Below are positions 34,410-44,024 of a stretch of DNA of 64,000 nt, one piece after another. The notes beneath the pieces are model-generated. The model saw nothing but the letters and a program-made list of their open reading frames with translations. It had not been told where the DNA came from and ran no database searches. The stretch is from Actinomycetes bacterium. Its GTDB lineage: Bacteria > Bacillota > Sulfobacillia > Sulfobacillales > JAIMBI01. The translations under genes and the position numbers were made by a program. Each line of letters begins with the position of its first letter. The first letter of the stretch is position 1. The stretch spans positions 22,433-86,432 of the forward strand of contig JAIMBI010000011.1 in NCBI GenBank assembly GCA_023565505.1. Direction: 5' to 3'.

Positions 34410-35291
34410 ATGGACTGGCCCGATGCGGTGGTCCTGCGCGACGTGTCGCCCCGCCACGGCCTTGCGGCCGTGGCCGAGCCGGTGGACACGGCGGTCAAGG
34501 CGGCGCTGGTGGACGGCCTGGCCCAGGCGGGCCTGGGGCGGGTCGAGGTCACCGGGTTCGTCGACCCCGCCCGCTACCCCCAGTTCGCCGACGCGGCGGA
34601 CCTGATGGCCCGGATCCCCCGCCGCTCCCACACCACCTACTCCGCCTGGGTGCTCGACGCGGCCGGGGCGGAGCGGGCGTTCGCCCTGCGGCTCGACGAG
34701 GTGACGGTGGGGCTTGGGGCCACCGAGACGTACCAGCGCGGTCTCGGCGCCGCGGGTCTCGCGGAGGCGTTGGTGGCGCTGGAGGGCATCATCCAGGCGG
34801 GGCGCGCGCGGTCGGTGCCGGTCGGCGTCCGGCTGGCCTGCGCGTTCTCGTGCCCCTACGAGGGCCACGTAGCCGAGGCCACGGTCATGGAGCTGGCCTG
34901 GCGGCTCTACGGCATCGGGGTGCGGGAGATCACCCTGGACGACACCACCGGGCGGGCGGAGCCCGGGGCCGTCCAGAGCCGCGTGCGCATGCTCCGGACC
35001 AACCTGCCGGGGCTGCTCGTGGGGCTGTCGCTGCGCGACACCTACGGCACCGCGCTGGCGAACATGCTCGCCGGCCTGGACGCCGGGGTCAGCCACTTCG
35101 ACGTCGCCCTGGGCGGCATCGGCCCCCAGGGCGGCGTCCTGGCCACCGAAGACGCGGTGTTCCTCCTGCGGGCCATGGGGGTCAGCACGCGGATCGACTT
35201 CGACCACGTGCTCGCGGTGGGGGATGTGCTGGAGCGCGAGGTCCAACCCCTGCCCTCGCGGGCGCGGCGGGCGCACCGCTGCTCAGGGTAG
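34410..35291 (+). CDS. HMG-CoA-lyase-like protein lacking metal ligands and catalytic cysteine
   Basis: A 293-residue TIM barrel of the HMGL-like family. Alignment with YngG/HMGCL is clear: VVLRDVSPRHGL against EVGPRDGL, VEVTGFVDPARYPQFADA against IEATSFVSPKWVPQMAD, CPYEGHVAEATV, DDTTGRAEPG, and RDTYGTALANMLAGLDAGV against HDTYGQALAN. But the metal-binding Asp is H16, the two metal histidines are S207 and R209, the metal Asn is replaced by V243, and the cysteine loop (GGCPYAPG) is shortened to GGIGPQGG. It therefore cannot work as a standard HMG-CoA lyase. It is either a pseudoenzyme or has a new metal-free function. It sits between the carboxyltransferase and the CoA ligase, so is under operon control and apparently maintained. 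Confidence 0.85.
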   Translation: MDWPDAVVLRDVSPRHGLAAVAEPVDTAVKAALVDGLAQAGLGRVEVTGFVDPARYPQFADAADLMARIPRRSHTTYSAWVLDAAGAERAFALRLDEVTVGLGATETYQRGLGAAGLAEALVALEGIIQAGRARSVPVGVRLACAFSCPYEGHVAEATVMELAWRLYGIGVREITLDDTTGRAEPGAVQSRVRMLRTNLPGLLVGLSLRDTYGTALANMLAGLDAGVSHFDVALGGIGPQGGVLATEDAVFLLRAMGVSTRIDFDHVLAVGDVLEREVQPLPSRARRAHRCSG

Positions 35292-35324
35292 GGGACGGGC
35301 CGGCAGGAGCGGGAGGGAGCGGAC

Positions 35325-36980
35325 GTGGAACCGATCTGGATGCGCTATTGGCCCCAGGGGGTACCGACCACGCTGGTCGTGCCGGACCGGACGGTGGCGG
35401 CCGCCGTGTCCGACCGGGGGCGGGCGGACCCCGACCGCCCCGCGGTGATCTATTACGGGCGGCGCATCACGTACGGCGAGCTGGCCGAGCAGGTGGAGCG
35501 GGCGGCGGGAGCGCTCGCGGCCCAGGGCGTCGCGCCGGGGGACCGCGTGCTACTCTTCATGGGCAACACGCCCGCCTTCGTCGTCGGCTACCTCGCCGCC
35601 CACGCGCTCGGGGCCGTCGTGGTGGCCGCCAACCCCATGTTCAAGGCCGACGAGTTGGCCCACGAACTGGACGACAGCGGCGCCCGGGTCCTGGTGGCCG
35701 ACGCGGGGCTCGCCCCGGTCGCCGAGGCCGTGCTGGCGGAGCGGCCGGGCGTCTTCGCGGTCTACGCCGACCTGCGGGCGTTCCTGCCGCCGACCCCCTT
35801 CCCGCGCCCGCACCCGGACATGCTGCGCTCGGCCGCCATCCCGCCGGGCCGGCCGGACTTTGCGGCGTGGATCGCGCGGGCGGACCGGCTCCGCCCGCGG
35901 CCTGTGGACGTGGAACGCACGGTGGCCCTGATCCAGTACACGTCCGGCACCACCGGGGTGCCCAAAGGGGCCGTCATCCTCCAGCGGAGCCTCCTGGCCA
36001 ACGTGGAGGGGTCCCGCCTCTGGACCCGGGCCGGCCCCGAGTCGGTGCACCTCGCGGTGTTGCCGCTCTTCCACGTCACCGGCATGGTCCACTCGTTCCT
36101 CATGCCCCTCCTGGCGGGCGGGACGATGGTGCTCCTGACGCGATTCGAGACCGACACGTTCATCGAGGCGCTCCAGCACTGGCGGGCGACCCATTGGGTG
36201 GGGATCGCGACGATGAACGTCGCGGTGGTCAACCACCCCCGCATCCGCGACTACCGCCTTGACTCGCTCGCATTCGCCATGTCCGGCGGCGCGCCCATCC
36301 CGGTCCCGGTGCTGGAGCGTTTCCGCGAGCTGACGGGGGTCACGCTGGTCGAGGGTTACGGTCTCAGCGAGACCATCTCCCAGGTGACCGTCAACCCGCC
36401 GGACCGGCCCAAGCTCGGGTCGGTGGGGATCCCGGTCCACGGCGTGGATCTGCGCATCACCGCCGTGGGCCGGTTCGACGAGGAGCTTCCGGTGGGCAGC
36501 ACCGGCGAGATCTGGGTGCGGGGGCCGCAGGTCATGCAGGGCTACTTCGGCCGCCCGGAGGCGACCCGGGAGGTCCTGCGGCCGGACGGGTGGTTCGACA
36601 CCGGCGACCTGGGCTTCGTAGACGAAGAGGGGTACCTCCACATAGCCGGGCGGAGCAAGGAACTCATCAAGGCCTCGGGCTACTCCGTGTTCCCCGCGGA
36701 GGTGGAGAACCTGCTCTACCGCCATCCCGCCGTCGCCGAGGCGGCGGTCATCGGGGTGCCGGATCCCTACCGCGGGGAGACGGTCAAGGCGGTGGTGGTA
36801 CTCAAACCCGGGGCGGCCGTCACCCCGGAGGACCTCGTGGCCTGGGCGCACGCCAACATGGCGGCGTACAAGGCGCCCCGGATCGTGGAGATTCGCGAGG
36901 CGCTCCCCAAGACCGCCTCCGGCAAGATCCTCAAACGCATCCTGATCGAGGAGGAGCGCAGGCGGGCGGGGCTCGCGTGA
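35325..36980 (+). CDS. Acyl-CoA synthetase (AMP-forming), long/medium-chain type
   Basis: A 551-residue adenylate-forming ligase activating a fatty or other carboxylic acid with ATP and CoA. The P-loop is IQYTSGTTGVPKGAVILQRS; PLFHVTGMVHSF, VEGYGLSETISQVTVNPP, GWFDTGDLGFVDEEGYLHIA and the C-terminal catalytic lysine in LPKTASGKILKR are all present. It starts at GTG with GGAGGGAGCG upstream. This is an intact ligase in the same operon as the ANL-like remnant fused to the biotin carrier, which allows a direct comparison. In Yng clusters the same position is held by YngI. Confidence 0.93.
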   Translation: MEPIWMRYWPQGVPTTLVVPDRTVAAAVSDRGRADPDRPAVIYYGRRITYGELAEQVERAAGALAAQGVAPGDRVLLFMGNTPAFVVGYLAAHALGAVVVAANPMFKADELAHELDDSGARVLVADAGLAPVAEAVLAERPGVFAVYADLRAFLPPTPFPRPHPDMLRSAAIPPGRPDFAAWIARADRLRPRPVDVERTVALIQYTSGTTGVPKGAVILQRSLLANVEGSRLWTRAGPESVHLAVLPLFHVTGMVHSFLMPLLAGGTMVLLTRFETDTFIEALQHWRATHWVGIATMNVAVVNHPRIRDYRLDSLAFAMSGGAPIPVPVLERFRELTGVTLVEGYGLSETISQVTVNPPDRPKLGSVGIPVHGVDLRITAVGRFDEELPVGSTGEIWVRGPQVMQGYFGRPEATREVLRPDGWFDTGDLGFVDEEGYLHIAGRSKELIKASGYSVFPAEVENLLYRHPAVAEAAVIGVPDPYRGETVKAVVVLKPGAAVTPEDLVAWAHANMAAYKAPRIVEIREALPKTASGKILKRILIEEERRRAGLA

Positions 36981-37051
36981 CGAGCCCGGGCTGGATGACA
37001 CCAGACGGGAAGGGAGGCCGGGCCGGCGCCGCGGGCGACCGGCCGTGACGC

Positions 37052-38647
37052 ATGTGGACCTTGGTACGGGGGACCATTCTGACGTTGGAACCGGGGGCTC
37101 CGGAGGCCGAGTGGATGCTCGTCTTCGGCGACCGCGTCGCGGCCGTCGGCCGCGGCGACCCGCCGCCCTGGCCGGTGCCGCTCGCGGCCACCTGGGACTT
37201 CCGGCCGCACGCCGTCCTGCCGGGTTTCCACGACGCCCACAACCACCTGCTCGCCTTCGGCCTGAAGCAACGGGAGGCGGACCTCCGCGGGACGCGCAGC
37301 CTCGCGGAGCTGTTCGACCGGATCCGGCGCCACGACCGGGGCCAGCCGGTGGTACGGGCTAACGGCTACAACCAGGACGACCTCGCGGAGCGACGCCACC
37401 CGACGCGGGCCGAGCTGGACCGAGTCGTCCCCGACCGGCCGCTGGTGGTCGCGCACACCTCGGGGCACATGGTGGTCGTCAACAGCCGGGCCTTGGAGCG
37501 CGCAGGCATCGGCCCCGCCACGCCCGACCCGGAGGGCGGGCGCATCGTGCGGGACGCCGCCGGCGTGCCCACCGGCCTGCTGCAGGAGAACGCCCAGCAG
37601 CTGGTCGAGGCGGCGTTGCCCCGCCCCACGCGCGCGGAGATGGCGGCGGCCATCGCCGAGGCCTCGCGCACCTACGCGGGCTGGGGCCTGGTGGCGACCC
37701 AGGAAGCTGGGGTCGGGTGGTACGGCCCGGACGAGCTGGCCGCCTGGCAGGAGGCCCGGGCCACGGGCGGCTTGGTCACGCGGGCCGTGCTGATGCCCGA
37801 CGTGCGCACGCTCGACTGGGCGGCCGAGGACCGTCCGCTCCTGTGGCAGGGCTTGGCTAGCGGGTTCGGGGACCTGAGCCTGGCGCTGGGCCCGGTGAAG
37901 ATCTTCGCCGACGGGTCGCTCATCGGGCGGACGGCGGCGCTGGAGGAGCCGTTCGAGGGCGCCGGGCCGGACGCGCGGGGGATGCTGGTCTGGCCCGAGA
38001 CGGAGCTGGCGCGGATGGTGGCCCGCCTGCACCGCGAAGGCTTCCAGATCGCCGTGCACGCCATCGGCGACCGGGCCATCCGGGTCGTGCTGGACGCCTA
38101 CGAGGCGGCCCAGGCCGCGGTCCCCCGGCCCGACCCGCGCCATCGGGTGGAGCACGCCGGCGTGTTGCCGGACGGGCTGCTGGAGCGCATGCGCCGCCTG
38201 GGGGTGATCCCCGTCGGCCAGCAGCACTTCATCGGCGAACTCGGCGACAGCATGCGCGCGGCCGTGGGCGACCGGCGGATCCGCTGGACGTACCGGCAGA
38301 AGAGCATCCTGCGGCAGGGGCTGGTGCTGGCGGGCAGCTCGGACTGCTTCGTGGTGGACGGTCGGCCTCTTTTGGGCATCCACGACGCGGTGAACCAGAC
38401 CACCGCGGCGGGGCGGCCCTACGCCCCGGAGGAAGCGCTCACCGTGGAGGAGGCTCTCCGGGCCTACACGTGGGGTTCGGCCTACGTCGTCCGGCGGGAG
38501 CGGGAGATGGGCACCCTGGAGCCGGGCAAGCTGGCCGACTTCGTCGTGCTCGACCGGAATCCGCTGGCGGTGGATCCTGCCGCCATCCGGAACCTCCGAG
38601 TCCTGGCGACGTTCGTGGGCGGCCGGCCGGTCTTCCGGGCCGACTGA
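37052..38647 (+). CDS. YtcJ-like metal-dependent amidohydrolase
   Basis: A 531-residue hydrolase of the amidohydrolase superfamily (YtcJ/EXOENZYMES regulatory-protein-like). The metal site begins with H63-x-H65 in GFHDAHNHLLAFGL; further expected residues are in FQIAVHAIGDRAIR, HRVEHAGVLPDG and AGSSDCFVVDGRPLLGIHD. The N- and C-terminal strands (WTLVRGTILTLEPGA; LEPGKLADFVVLDRNPLAV) form the composite beta domain. The start has no close ribosome binding site: the nearest GGGAGG is over 30 bases upstream. It may act on an N-acyl or amide compound whose acid feeds the ligase upstream (inference). Confidence 0.88.
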   Translation: MWTLVRGTILTLEPGAPEAEWMLVFGDRVAAVGRGDPPPWPVPLAATWDFRPHAVLPGFHDAHNHLLAFGLKQREADLRGTRSLAELFDRIRRHDRGQPVVRANGYNQDDLAERRHPTRAELDRVVPDRPLVVAHTSGHMVVVNSRALERAGIGPATPDPEGGRIVRDAAGVPTGLLQENAQQLVEAALPRPTRAEMAAAIAEASRTYAGWGLVATQEAGVGWYGPDELAAWQEARATGGLVTRAVLMPDVRTLDWAAEDRPLLWQGLASGFGDLSLALGPVKIFADGSLIGRTAALEEPFEGAGPDARGMLVWPETELARMVARLHREGFQIAVHAIGDRAIRVVLDAYEAAQAAVPRPDPRHRVEHAGVLPDGLLERMRRLGVIPVGQQHFIGELGDSMRAAVGDRRIRWTYRQKSILRQGLVLAGSSDCFVVDGRPLLGIHDAVNQTTAAGRPYAPEEALTVEEALRAYTWGSAYVVRREREMGTLEPGKLADFVVLDRNPLAVDPAAIRNLRVLATFVGGRPVFRAD

Positions 38648-38650
38648 GCG

Positions 38651-38677
38651 GGGCGGCCGGCCCCGGACCGGCCGCCC
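38651..38677. terminator. Bidirectional hairpin between convergent genes
   Basis: Perfect 10-bp inverted repeat GGGCGGCCGG / CCGGCCGCCC with loop CCCCGGA, between the amidohydrolase stop (+) and the acyl-CoA dehydrogenase stop (-). No T-tract on either strand. Confidence 0.6.
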
Positions 38678-38684
38678 GCGGCTC

Positions 38685-39896
<1,212 letters not shown>

Positions 39897-39935
39897 GTGG
39901 GCGAACTCCTTTCGTTGCCGGATCGGCGCCGCCCG

Positions 39936-40697
39936 TCAGTGCGCCGAGGCCCCGCCGTCGACGGGGAAGGCGACGCCGGTGATGAACTGGGCCTCGTCCG
40001 AGACCAGGTAGAGCGCCGCGTTGACCACGTCCTCGGGCCGGCCGAGGCGTCTCAGCGGGATGCCCCGGACCAAGCGGGCGCGGACGGCCTCGGCGTCGGG
40101 TTCCCGCTCGAGCCAGCGGGTGACCATGGGGGTCTCGGTGAACACGGGGCAGACCGCGTTGGCGCGGATGCCGTAACGCGCCCCTTCGAGGGCGAGCACC
40201 TTGGTGAGCTGGACCACGCCCCCCTTGGAGGCCGCGTACGCCCCCAAAAGGGGGGCGCCGACCAGGCCGGCGAGGGAGGCGGTGTTGAGGATGACGCCGC
40301 CGCCGCGACGCACCAGGTGCGGCCAAGCCGCCTGGCTCCCCAGGAAGACGCCTTTGAGGTTCACCGCGAGAATCCGGTCGAAGACGTCTTCGGGCAGGTC
40401 CGCCAGGGCCCCGCGCACGTCGATGCCGGCGTTGTTGACCATGATGTCCAGTCCGCCGAAGTGATCCGCGGCCGTCTGGGTCAATCGGACCATGTCCGCC
40501 TTGACGGTGACGTCCGCCCGGACGGCCAGCGCCGTCCCGCCCGCCGCCGCGACCGCGGCGGCGACGGCCCGGACGGCGTCCGCGTCGATGTCGCCCAGGA
40601 CCAAGCGGGCGCCCTCCCGGGCGAACCGCTCCGCCATGGCCCGTCCCAGGCCGGATCCGGCGCCGGTGATGACCGCCACTTTCTCCGAAAGCCGCAT
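39936..40697 (-). CDS. Short-chain dehydrogenase/reductase
   Basis: A 253-residue classical SDR, NAD(P)-dependent oxidoreductase. The cofactor motif is VITGAGSGLGRAMAERFA, with NNAGID, catalytic serine in ILNTASLAG and YAASKGGVVQLTK giving the YxxxK pair; an acidic residue ending beta-2 (LVLGDIDADAV) favours NAD. ATG 40697 has GGAGGAGGAGGGG just upstream, while earlier in-frame starts only add an Arg-rich tail. With the following acyl-CoA dehydrogenase it may handle a 3-hydroxyacyl or related intermediate. Confidence 0.9.
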   Translation of the reverse strand: MRLSEKVAVITGAGSGLGRAMAERFAREGARLVLGDIDADAVRAVAAAVAAAGGTALAVRADVTVKADMVRLTQTAADHFGGLDIMVNNAGIDVRGALADLPEDVFDRILAVNLKGVFLGSQAAWPHLVRRGGGVILNTASLAGLVGAPLLGAYAASKGGVVQLTKVLALEGARYGIRANAVCPVFTETPMVTRWLEREPDAEAVRARLVRGIPLRRLGRPEDVVNAALYLVSDEAQFITGVAFPVDGGASAH

Positions 40698-40918
40698 GCC
40701 CCTCCTCCTCCGTCGCCATGCTCCGGCCCGGGCACGCGGCGGCCGCCGGCCGCGGGCGGAACCGGACACGGGACGCGGCGAGACTTCGCCCGGCGCGCCG
40801 ACCTTTCCTGCTGCCGGTCCATCCAGTGGACTGTCGAGGCGGGACGAACCGTCGTTTTGGCCGGGGGCCGCGGACGCCCGCGTGCGGACGCGAAAGACGG
40901 GGCCCGGCGGTGCTCATA

Positions 40919-40948
40919 TTGACACCAGCGGCCGCCGCGAAGTACGAT
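40919..40948 (+). promoter_or_regulatory. Possible sigma-70-type promoter in the 783-base SDR/yhbH gap
   Basis: TTGACA, a perfect -35, at 40919-40924 and TACGAT at 40943-40948, 18 bases apart, point toward the yhbH-spoVR-prkA operon 530 bases downstream. Another -10-like TATCAT lies at 40986-40991. The rest of the gap (40698-41480) shows no gene; it has uneven base composition and short repeats such as GGTAC twice near 41290. A stationary-phase or sporulation sigma factor could act nearer the gene. Confidence 0.35.
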
Positions 40949-41480
40949 TTTCCCCCGAAGATTTGGGTTTTTGCCGCCCGGCCGGTATCATAAATGCTAG
41001 CAAGGCGGCGCAGGGGCCCGTTCCGTCCACCGGAGACGAACGGGGACGGTCGGTTCGACAGCGGCAGGCCGGCGTGGTCCGGCCGGGATCATCGGCAACC
41101 AAAGCGTGTCGGCGTAGGCGTCAACCATTCGTCGTCGTCCCACCAGCCAGCGGCCCGATCCTCGCGGGCAAGCCTCGTTCCTCGGGTCACACCCCATCAC
41201 GCGACGTTCGCGGACTCCCGATCTTTCACCGTTCCTGATCGTCGATGTCCCATCGTCCCATCCAGCGGCTCGGGAAGGGGCCAGGCGGGGTACCGGATCG
41301 GGTACGGGCTCATACCAGTGACTAACCCGGTCCGGCGCCGTCCCGGTCGGCGGAGCGGGCCCCGCACCCCACCGGCCGGTCCGCCGGGGACGGGCGGGGC
41401 CCCGCCCGGACGGGCCGGGTGCCGGCGATCCGACCGCCGCCGCGCGTAGGGTTTCCGTGTTTCGCCAAGGGGGAGTGGGC

Positions 41481-42605
41481 ATGCCGGGGCGCATTCGCGA
41501 AGGACCCTGGGATCTCAACCGGAAGGGCTCCATCGACCAGGAACGCCACATGAAGCGGCTCAAGGACGCCATCATGGCCCAGCTGCCGACCATCGTGGCC
41601 CACACGCCCATCATCACCGAGCCGGGATCGAAGACGGTCCGGGTGCCGGTCAAGGTGCTCGAACTGCCGCGGTTCCGCCACCGCGAGCCGGAGTCGCCCG
41701 CCGGCGCGGAGGGCGCCGGGCAGGGGGAGGCCCGCCCCGGGGACATCGTGGCCTCGGTGCCCCGGTCGCGGTCCGGCGGCGGTCAGCAGCCGGCAGACGC
41801 GCCGGGCACGCACGTCATCGAGGTCGAAATGGACCTCGACGCGCTGCAGGAACTCATCTTCGAGGACCTGGCCCTGCCGCGGCTGCACGCCAAACTGGAC
41901 GGCGCCGTCAGCGACGAGCGGGTCGTCTGGAATTCCCGCCGTCGCCACGGGCCCTTGGCCACGGTCGACCTGAAGGCCACCCTGAAGGCGGCCCTCGCCC
42001 GGTCGGCGGCGCAGGGCACACCGGGCCGCTTCACCATGGTACCCGACGACCTCCGGTTCCGTTCCTACGAGGTCGAGCAGGCGCCCATCACCGACGCCGT
42101 GGTATTCCTGCTGCGGGACGCGTCGGGGTCCATGGACGACGAGAAGAAATACCTCTCGCGGTCGCTGGCGTTCTGGCTGGTGCGGTGGCTCCGGCAGCAG
42201 TACCGGGAGCTCAAGCTCGAGTTCTGGCTGCACGACAGCGAGGCCCACGCGGTCAACGAGGAGGAGTTCTTCGGGTTGTCCTCGGCGGGCGGCACGCGGG
42301 CGGCCTCGGCCTACGAGGCCATGGCGCGGCAGATCGAGGCGCGGTACCCGGCGTCCCGCTACAACGTGTACGGCTTCCACTTCACCGACGGCGAGGACTG
42401 GGCTCCCGACGTCGCCGCCCGGGCGCTCGAGCGCATGCTGCCGTATCTGAGTCTGTTCGCGCTCATCGAGCTCAATCCCCACGATCCCGGCCGGGGCCTG
42501 TCGGAGTTCCTGCGACGGCTGCCGAACCCGCCGGTGGTGACGACCATCATCGAGGGGCGGGAGCAGGTGCTGAGCGGACTTCACCAGATTCTGAGACGGC
42601 GCTAG
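41481..42605 (+). CDS. yhbH: YhbH/YeaH-type DUF444 protein with von Willebrand A fold
   Basis: A 374-residue member of the DUF444 family, made with PrkA and SpoVR in stress and stationary phase. The N-terminal segment GRIREGPWDLNRKGSIDQ and HMKRLKDAIMAQLPTIVAH is typical; the vWA-type metal site begins at D213 in LRDASGSMDDEKKYLSRSLA and continues with AGGTRAASAYEAM and FHFTDGEDW. The exact activity is not known; it acts with the PrkA kinase system. ATG 41481 is 5 bases after AAGGGGGAG; an in-frame GTG at 41457 precedes that site. First gene of a three-gene operon. Confidence 0.93.
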   Translation: MPGRIREGPWDLNRKGSIDQERHMKRLKDAIMAQLPTIVAHTPIITEPGSKTVRVPVKVLELPRFRHREPESPAGAEGAGQGEARPGDIVASVPRSRSGGGQQPADAPGTHVIEVEMDLDALQELIFEDLALPRLHAKLDGAVSDERVVWNSRRRHGPLATVDLKATLKAALARSAAQGTPGRFTMVPDDLRFRSYEVEQAPITDAVVFLLRDASGSMDDEKKYLSRSLAFWLVRWLRQQYRELKLEFWLHDSEAHAVNEEEFFGLSSAGGTRAASAYEAMARQIEARYPASRYNVYGFHFTDGEDWAPDVAARALERMLPYLSLFALIELNPHDPGRGLSEFLRRLPNPPVVTTIIEGREQVLSGLHQILRRR

Positions 42606-42654
42606 CCCCGGCGGGGCGCCCGGGGGGCCGGCGGGGAAGGAGGGAGAGGCAGCG

Positions 42655-43974
42655 ATGGAACGGCAGAAGTTGGAAGCCCTCAACCAGTTCGTGGACCAGG
42701 CGTGGGAGGCGGCGCACCGTCTGGGCCTGGAGCCGGTGGACGTGGAGTTCGAGATCGTGCCGGCCACGGCCATCTTCGAGCTCGCCAGCTACGGCGTGCC
42801 CGGCCACTGGCACCACTGGACCTACGGTCGCGAGTACTGGCTCATCAAGCAGCGGATGGAGGAGGGGGCCGGCCGCCTGTACGAGCTCGTGGTCAACACC
42901 GACCCGGCCCGCGCCTACCTGCTGGAGAGCAACAGCATCGCCGCGCAGAAGCTGGTCATCGCCCATGTCCTGGGACACGCGGACCTGTTTCGCAATCATG
43001 AGTGGTTCCTGAACACGCCCAAGGACATGGACCGGTCCATGGCGGCGGCCCAGGAGCGGTTCGACGAATACGCCGCCGCGGTGGGGACGGACCGGCTCGA
43101 GACCTGCCTCGACCGGGCCCTCTCTCTTCGCGACCAGGTGGCCGAGGACCCGCCCCTGCCCGAGGGACCGGACCGCCCCGCGGACCCCTATGCCGACCTC
43201 TTCCGCCCCCGCGAGGCGGGGCCAGTGCGCCGCCGCACGGCGCCCCGCTACCGTCTGCCCACGGGCGACGTGCTGGGTTTCCTGGCCCGGCATTCGCCGG
43301 TCCTGGAGGACTGGGAACGCGACGTGCTCGAGACCGTCCGCCGCGAGGCGCTCTACTTCGCGCCCCAGCGGGTCACGAAGCTGGTGCACGAGGGCTACGC
43401 CACGTGGGTGCACCGCCGCCTGCTGGACGACCTCGCCCTGAGCCAGGCGGAGGCCCTCGAGGCGACCCGCATCCACGCCCAGGTCGTGGCGCCGCATCCG
43501 CTCACGGTCAACCCGTACCGCCTCGGCTTCCAGCTCCTGGACTACCTGGCGGAGCGGCACGGCTTCGGCGGGATGCGGGCCATCGCGCTCCAGGAGACCG
43601 ACGCGAGCCTGGTGCGGAACTGGCTGGACGCCGACGCGGTGCGCTACTGCCAGCTCTTCCGCTACGAATGGAAGGCGGCCGAGCACGTGGCGGCGGGGCA
43701 TCGGGCCCCCACCTGGGACGCGGTGGTGCAGGACGCGGAGGTGGAGCGTCTCCGGACGCTGTTGGCCAACCGGTTGGCGTACCGGGGGCCGGAGATCCTC
43801 GTCACCGCCGTGGACGGCGCGGGACGCCTCATCCTGCGCCACGTGCCCGACGAGTGGCCCCTGGACGAGGCGTGGGCGCGGGCCACCCTGCAGAACGTGG
43901 CGACGCTCTGGGGGGCGCCGGCGGTGCTGGAGCGCGAGGGGGCCAAACCGCTCACCGCCCAGCCGGCGAGTTAG
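42655..43974 (+). CDS. spoVR: SpoVR family protein
   Basis: A 439-residue SpoVR-like protein. YGVPGHWHHWTYGREYWLIK, LVVNTDPARAYLLESN and AHVLGHADLFRNHEWFLNT are signature stretches; LPTGDVLGFLARHSPVLEDW and the histidine/glutamate stretch KLVHEGYATWVHRRLLDD (HEGxATWVH) follow. The family is linked to spore cortex formation in Bacillus and to the YeaG/YeaH stress pathway elsewhere; its biochemistry is unclear. ATG follows GGAGGGAGAGG. Its presence does not prove sporulation, since non-spore-formers carry it too. Middle gene of yhbH-spoVR-prkA. Confidence 0.95.
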   Translation: MERQKLEALNQFVDQAWEAAHRLGLEPVDVEFEIVPATAIFELASYGVPGHWHHWTYGREYWLIKQRMEEGAGRLYELVVNTDPARAYLLESNSIAAQKLVIAHVLGHADLFRNHEWFLNTPKDMDRSMAAAQERFDEYAAAVGTDRLETCLDRALSLRDQVAEDPPLPEGPDRPADPYADLFRPREAGPVRRRTAPRYRLPTGDVLGFLARHSPVLEDWERDVLETVRREALYFAPQRVTKLVHEGYATWVHRRLLDDLALSQAEALEATRIHAQVVAPHPLTVNPYRLGFQLLDYLAERHGFGGMRAIALQETDASLVRNWLDADAVRYCQLFRYEWKAAEHVAAGHRAPTWDAVVQDAEVERLRTLLANRLAYRGPEILVTAVDGAGRLILRHVPDEWPLDEAWARATLQNVATLWGAPAVLEREGAKPLTAQPAS

Positions 43975-43997
43975 GCCGAGGACGCAGGGGGGACGCC

Positions 43998-44024
43998 ATG
44001 AACAGACGGGAGGGACGACGATGA
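43998..44024 (+). other. Possible 8-codon leader peptide coupled to prkA
   Basis: ATG after a G-rich ribosome binding site opens an 8-codon frame, MNRREGRR, ending in TGA that overlaps the prkA ATG (ATGA). The frame spans the prkA ribosome binding site GGGAGGG, so its translation could tune prkA initiation. It may be chance. Confidence 0.25.
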
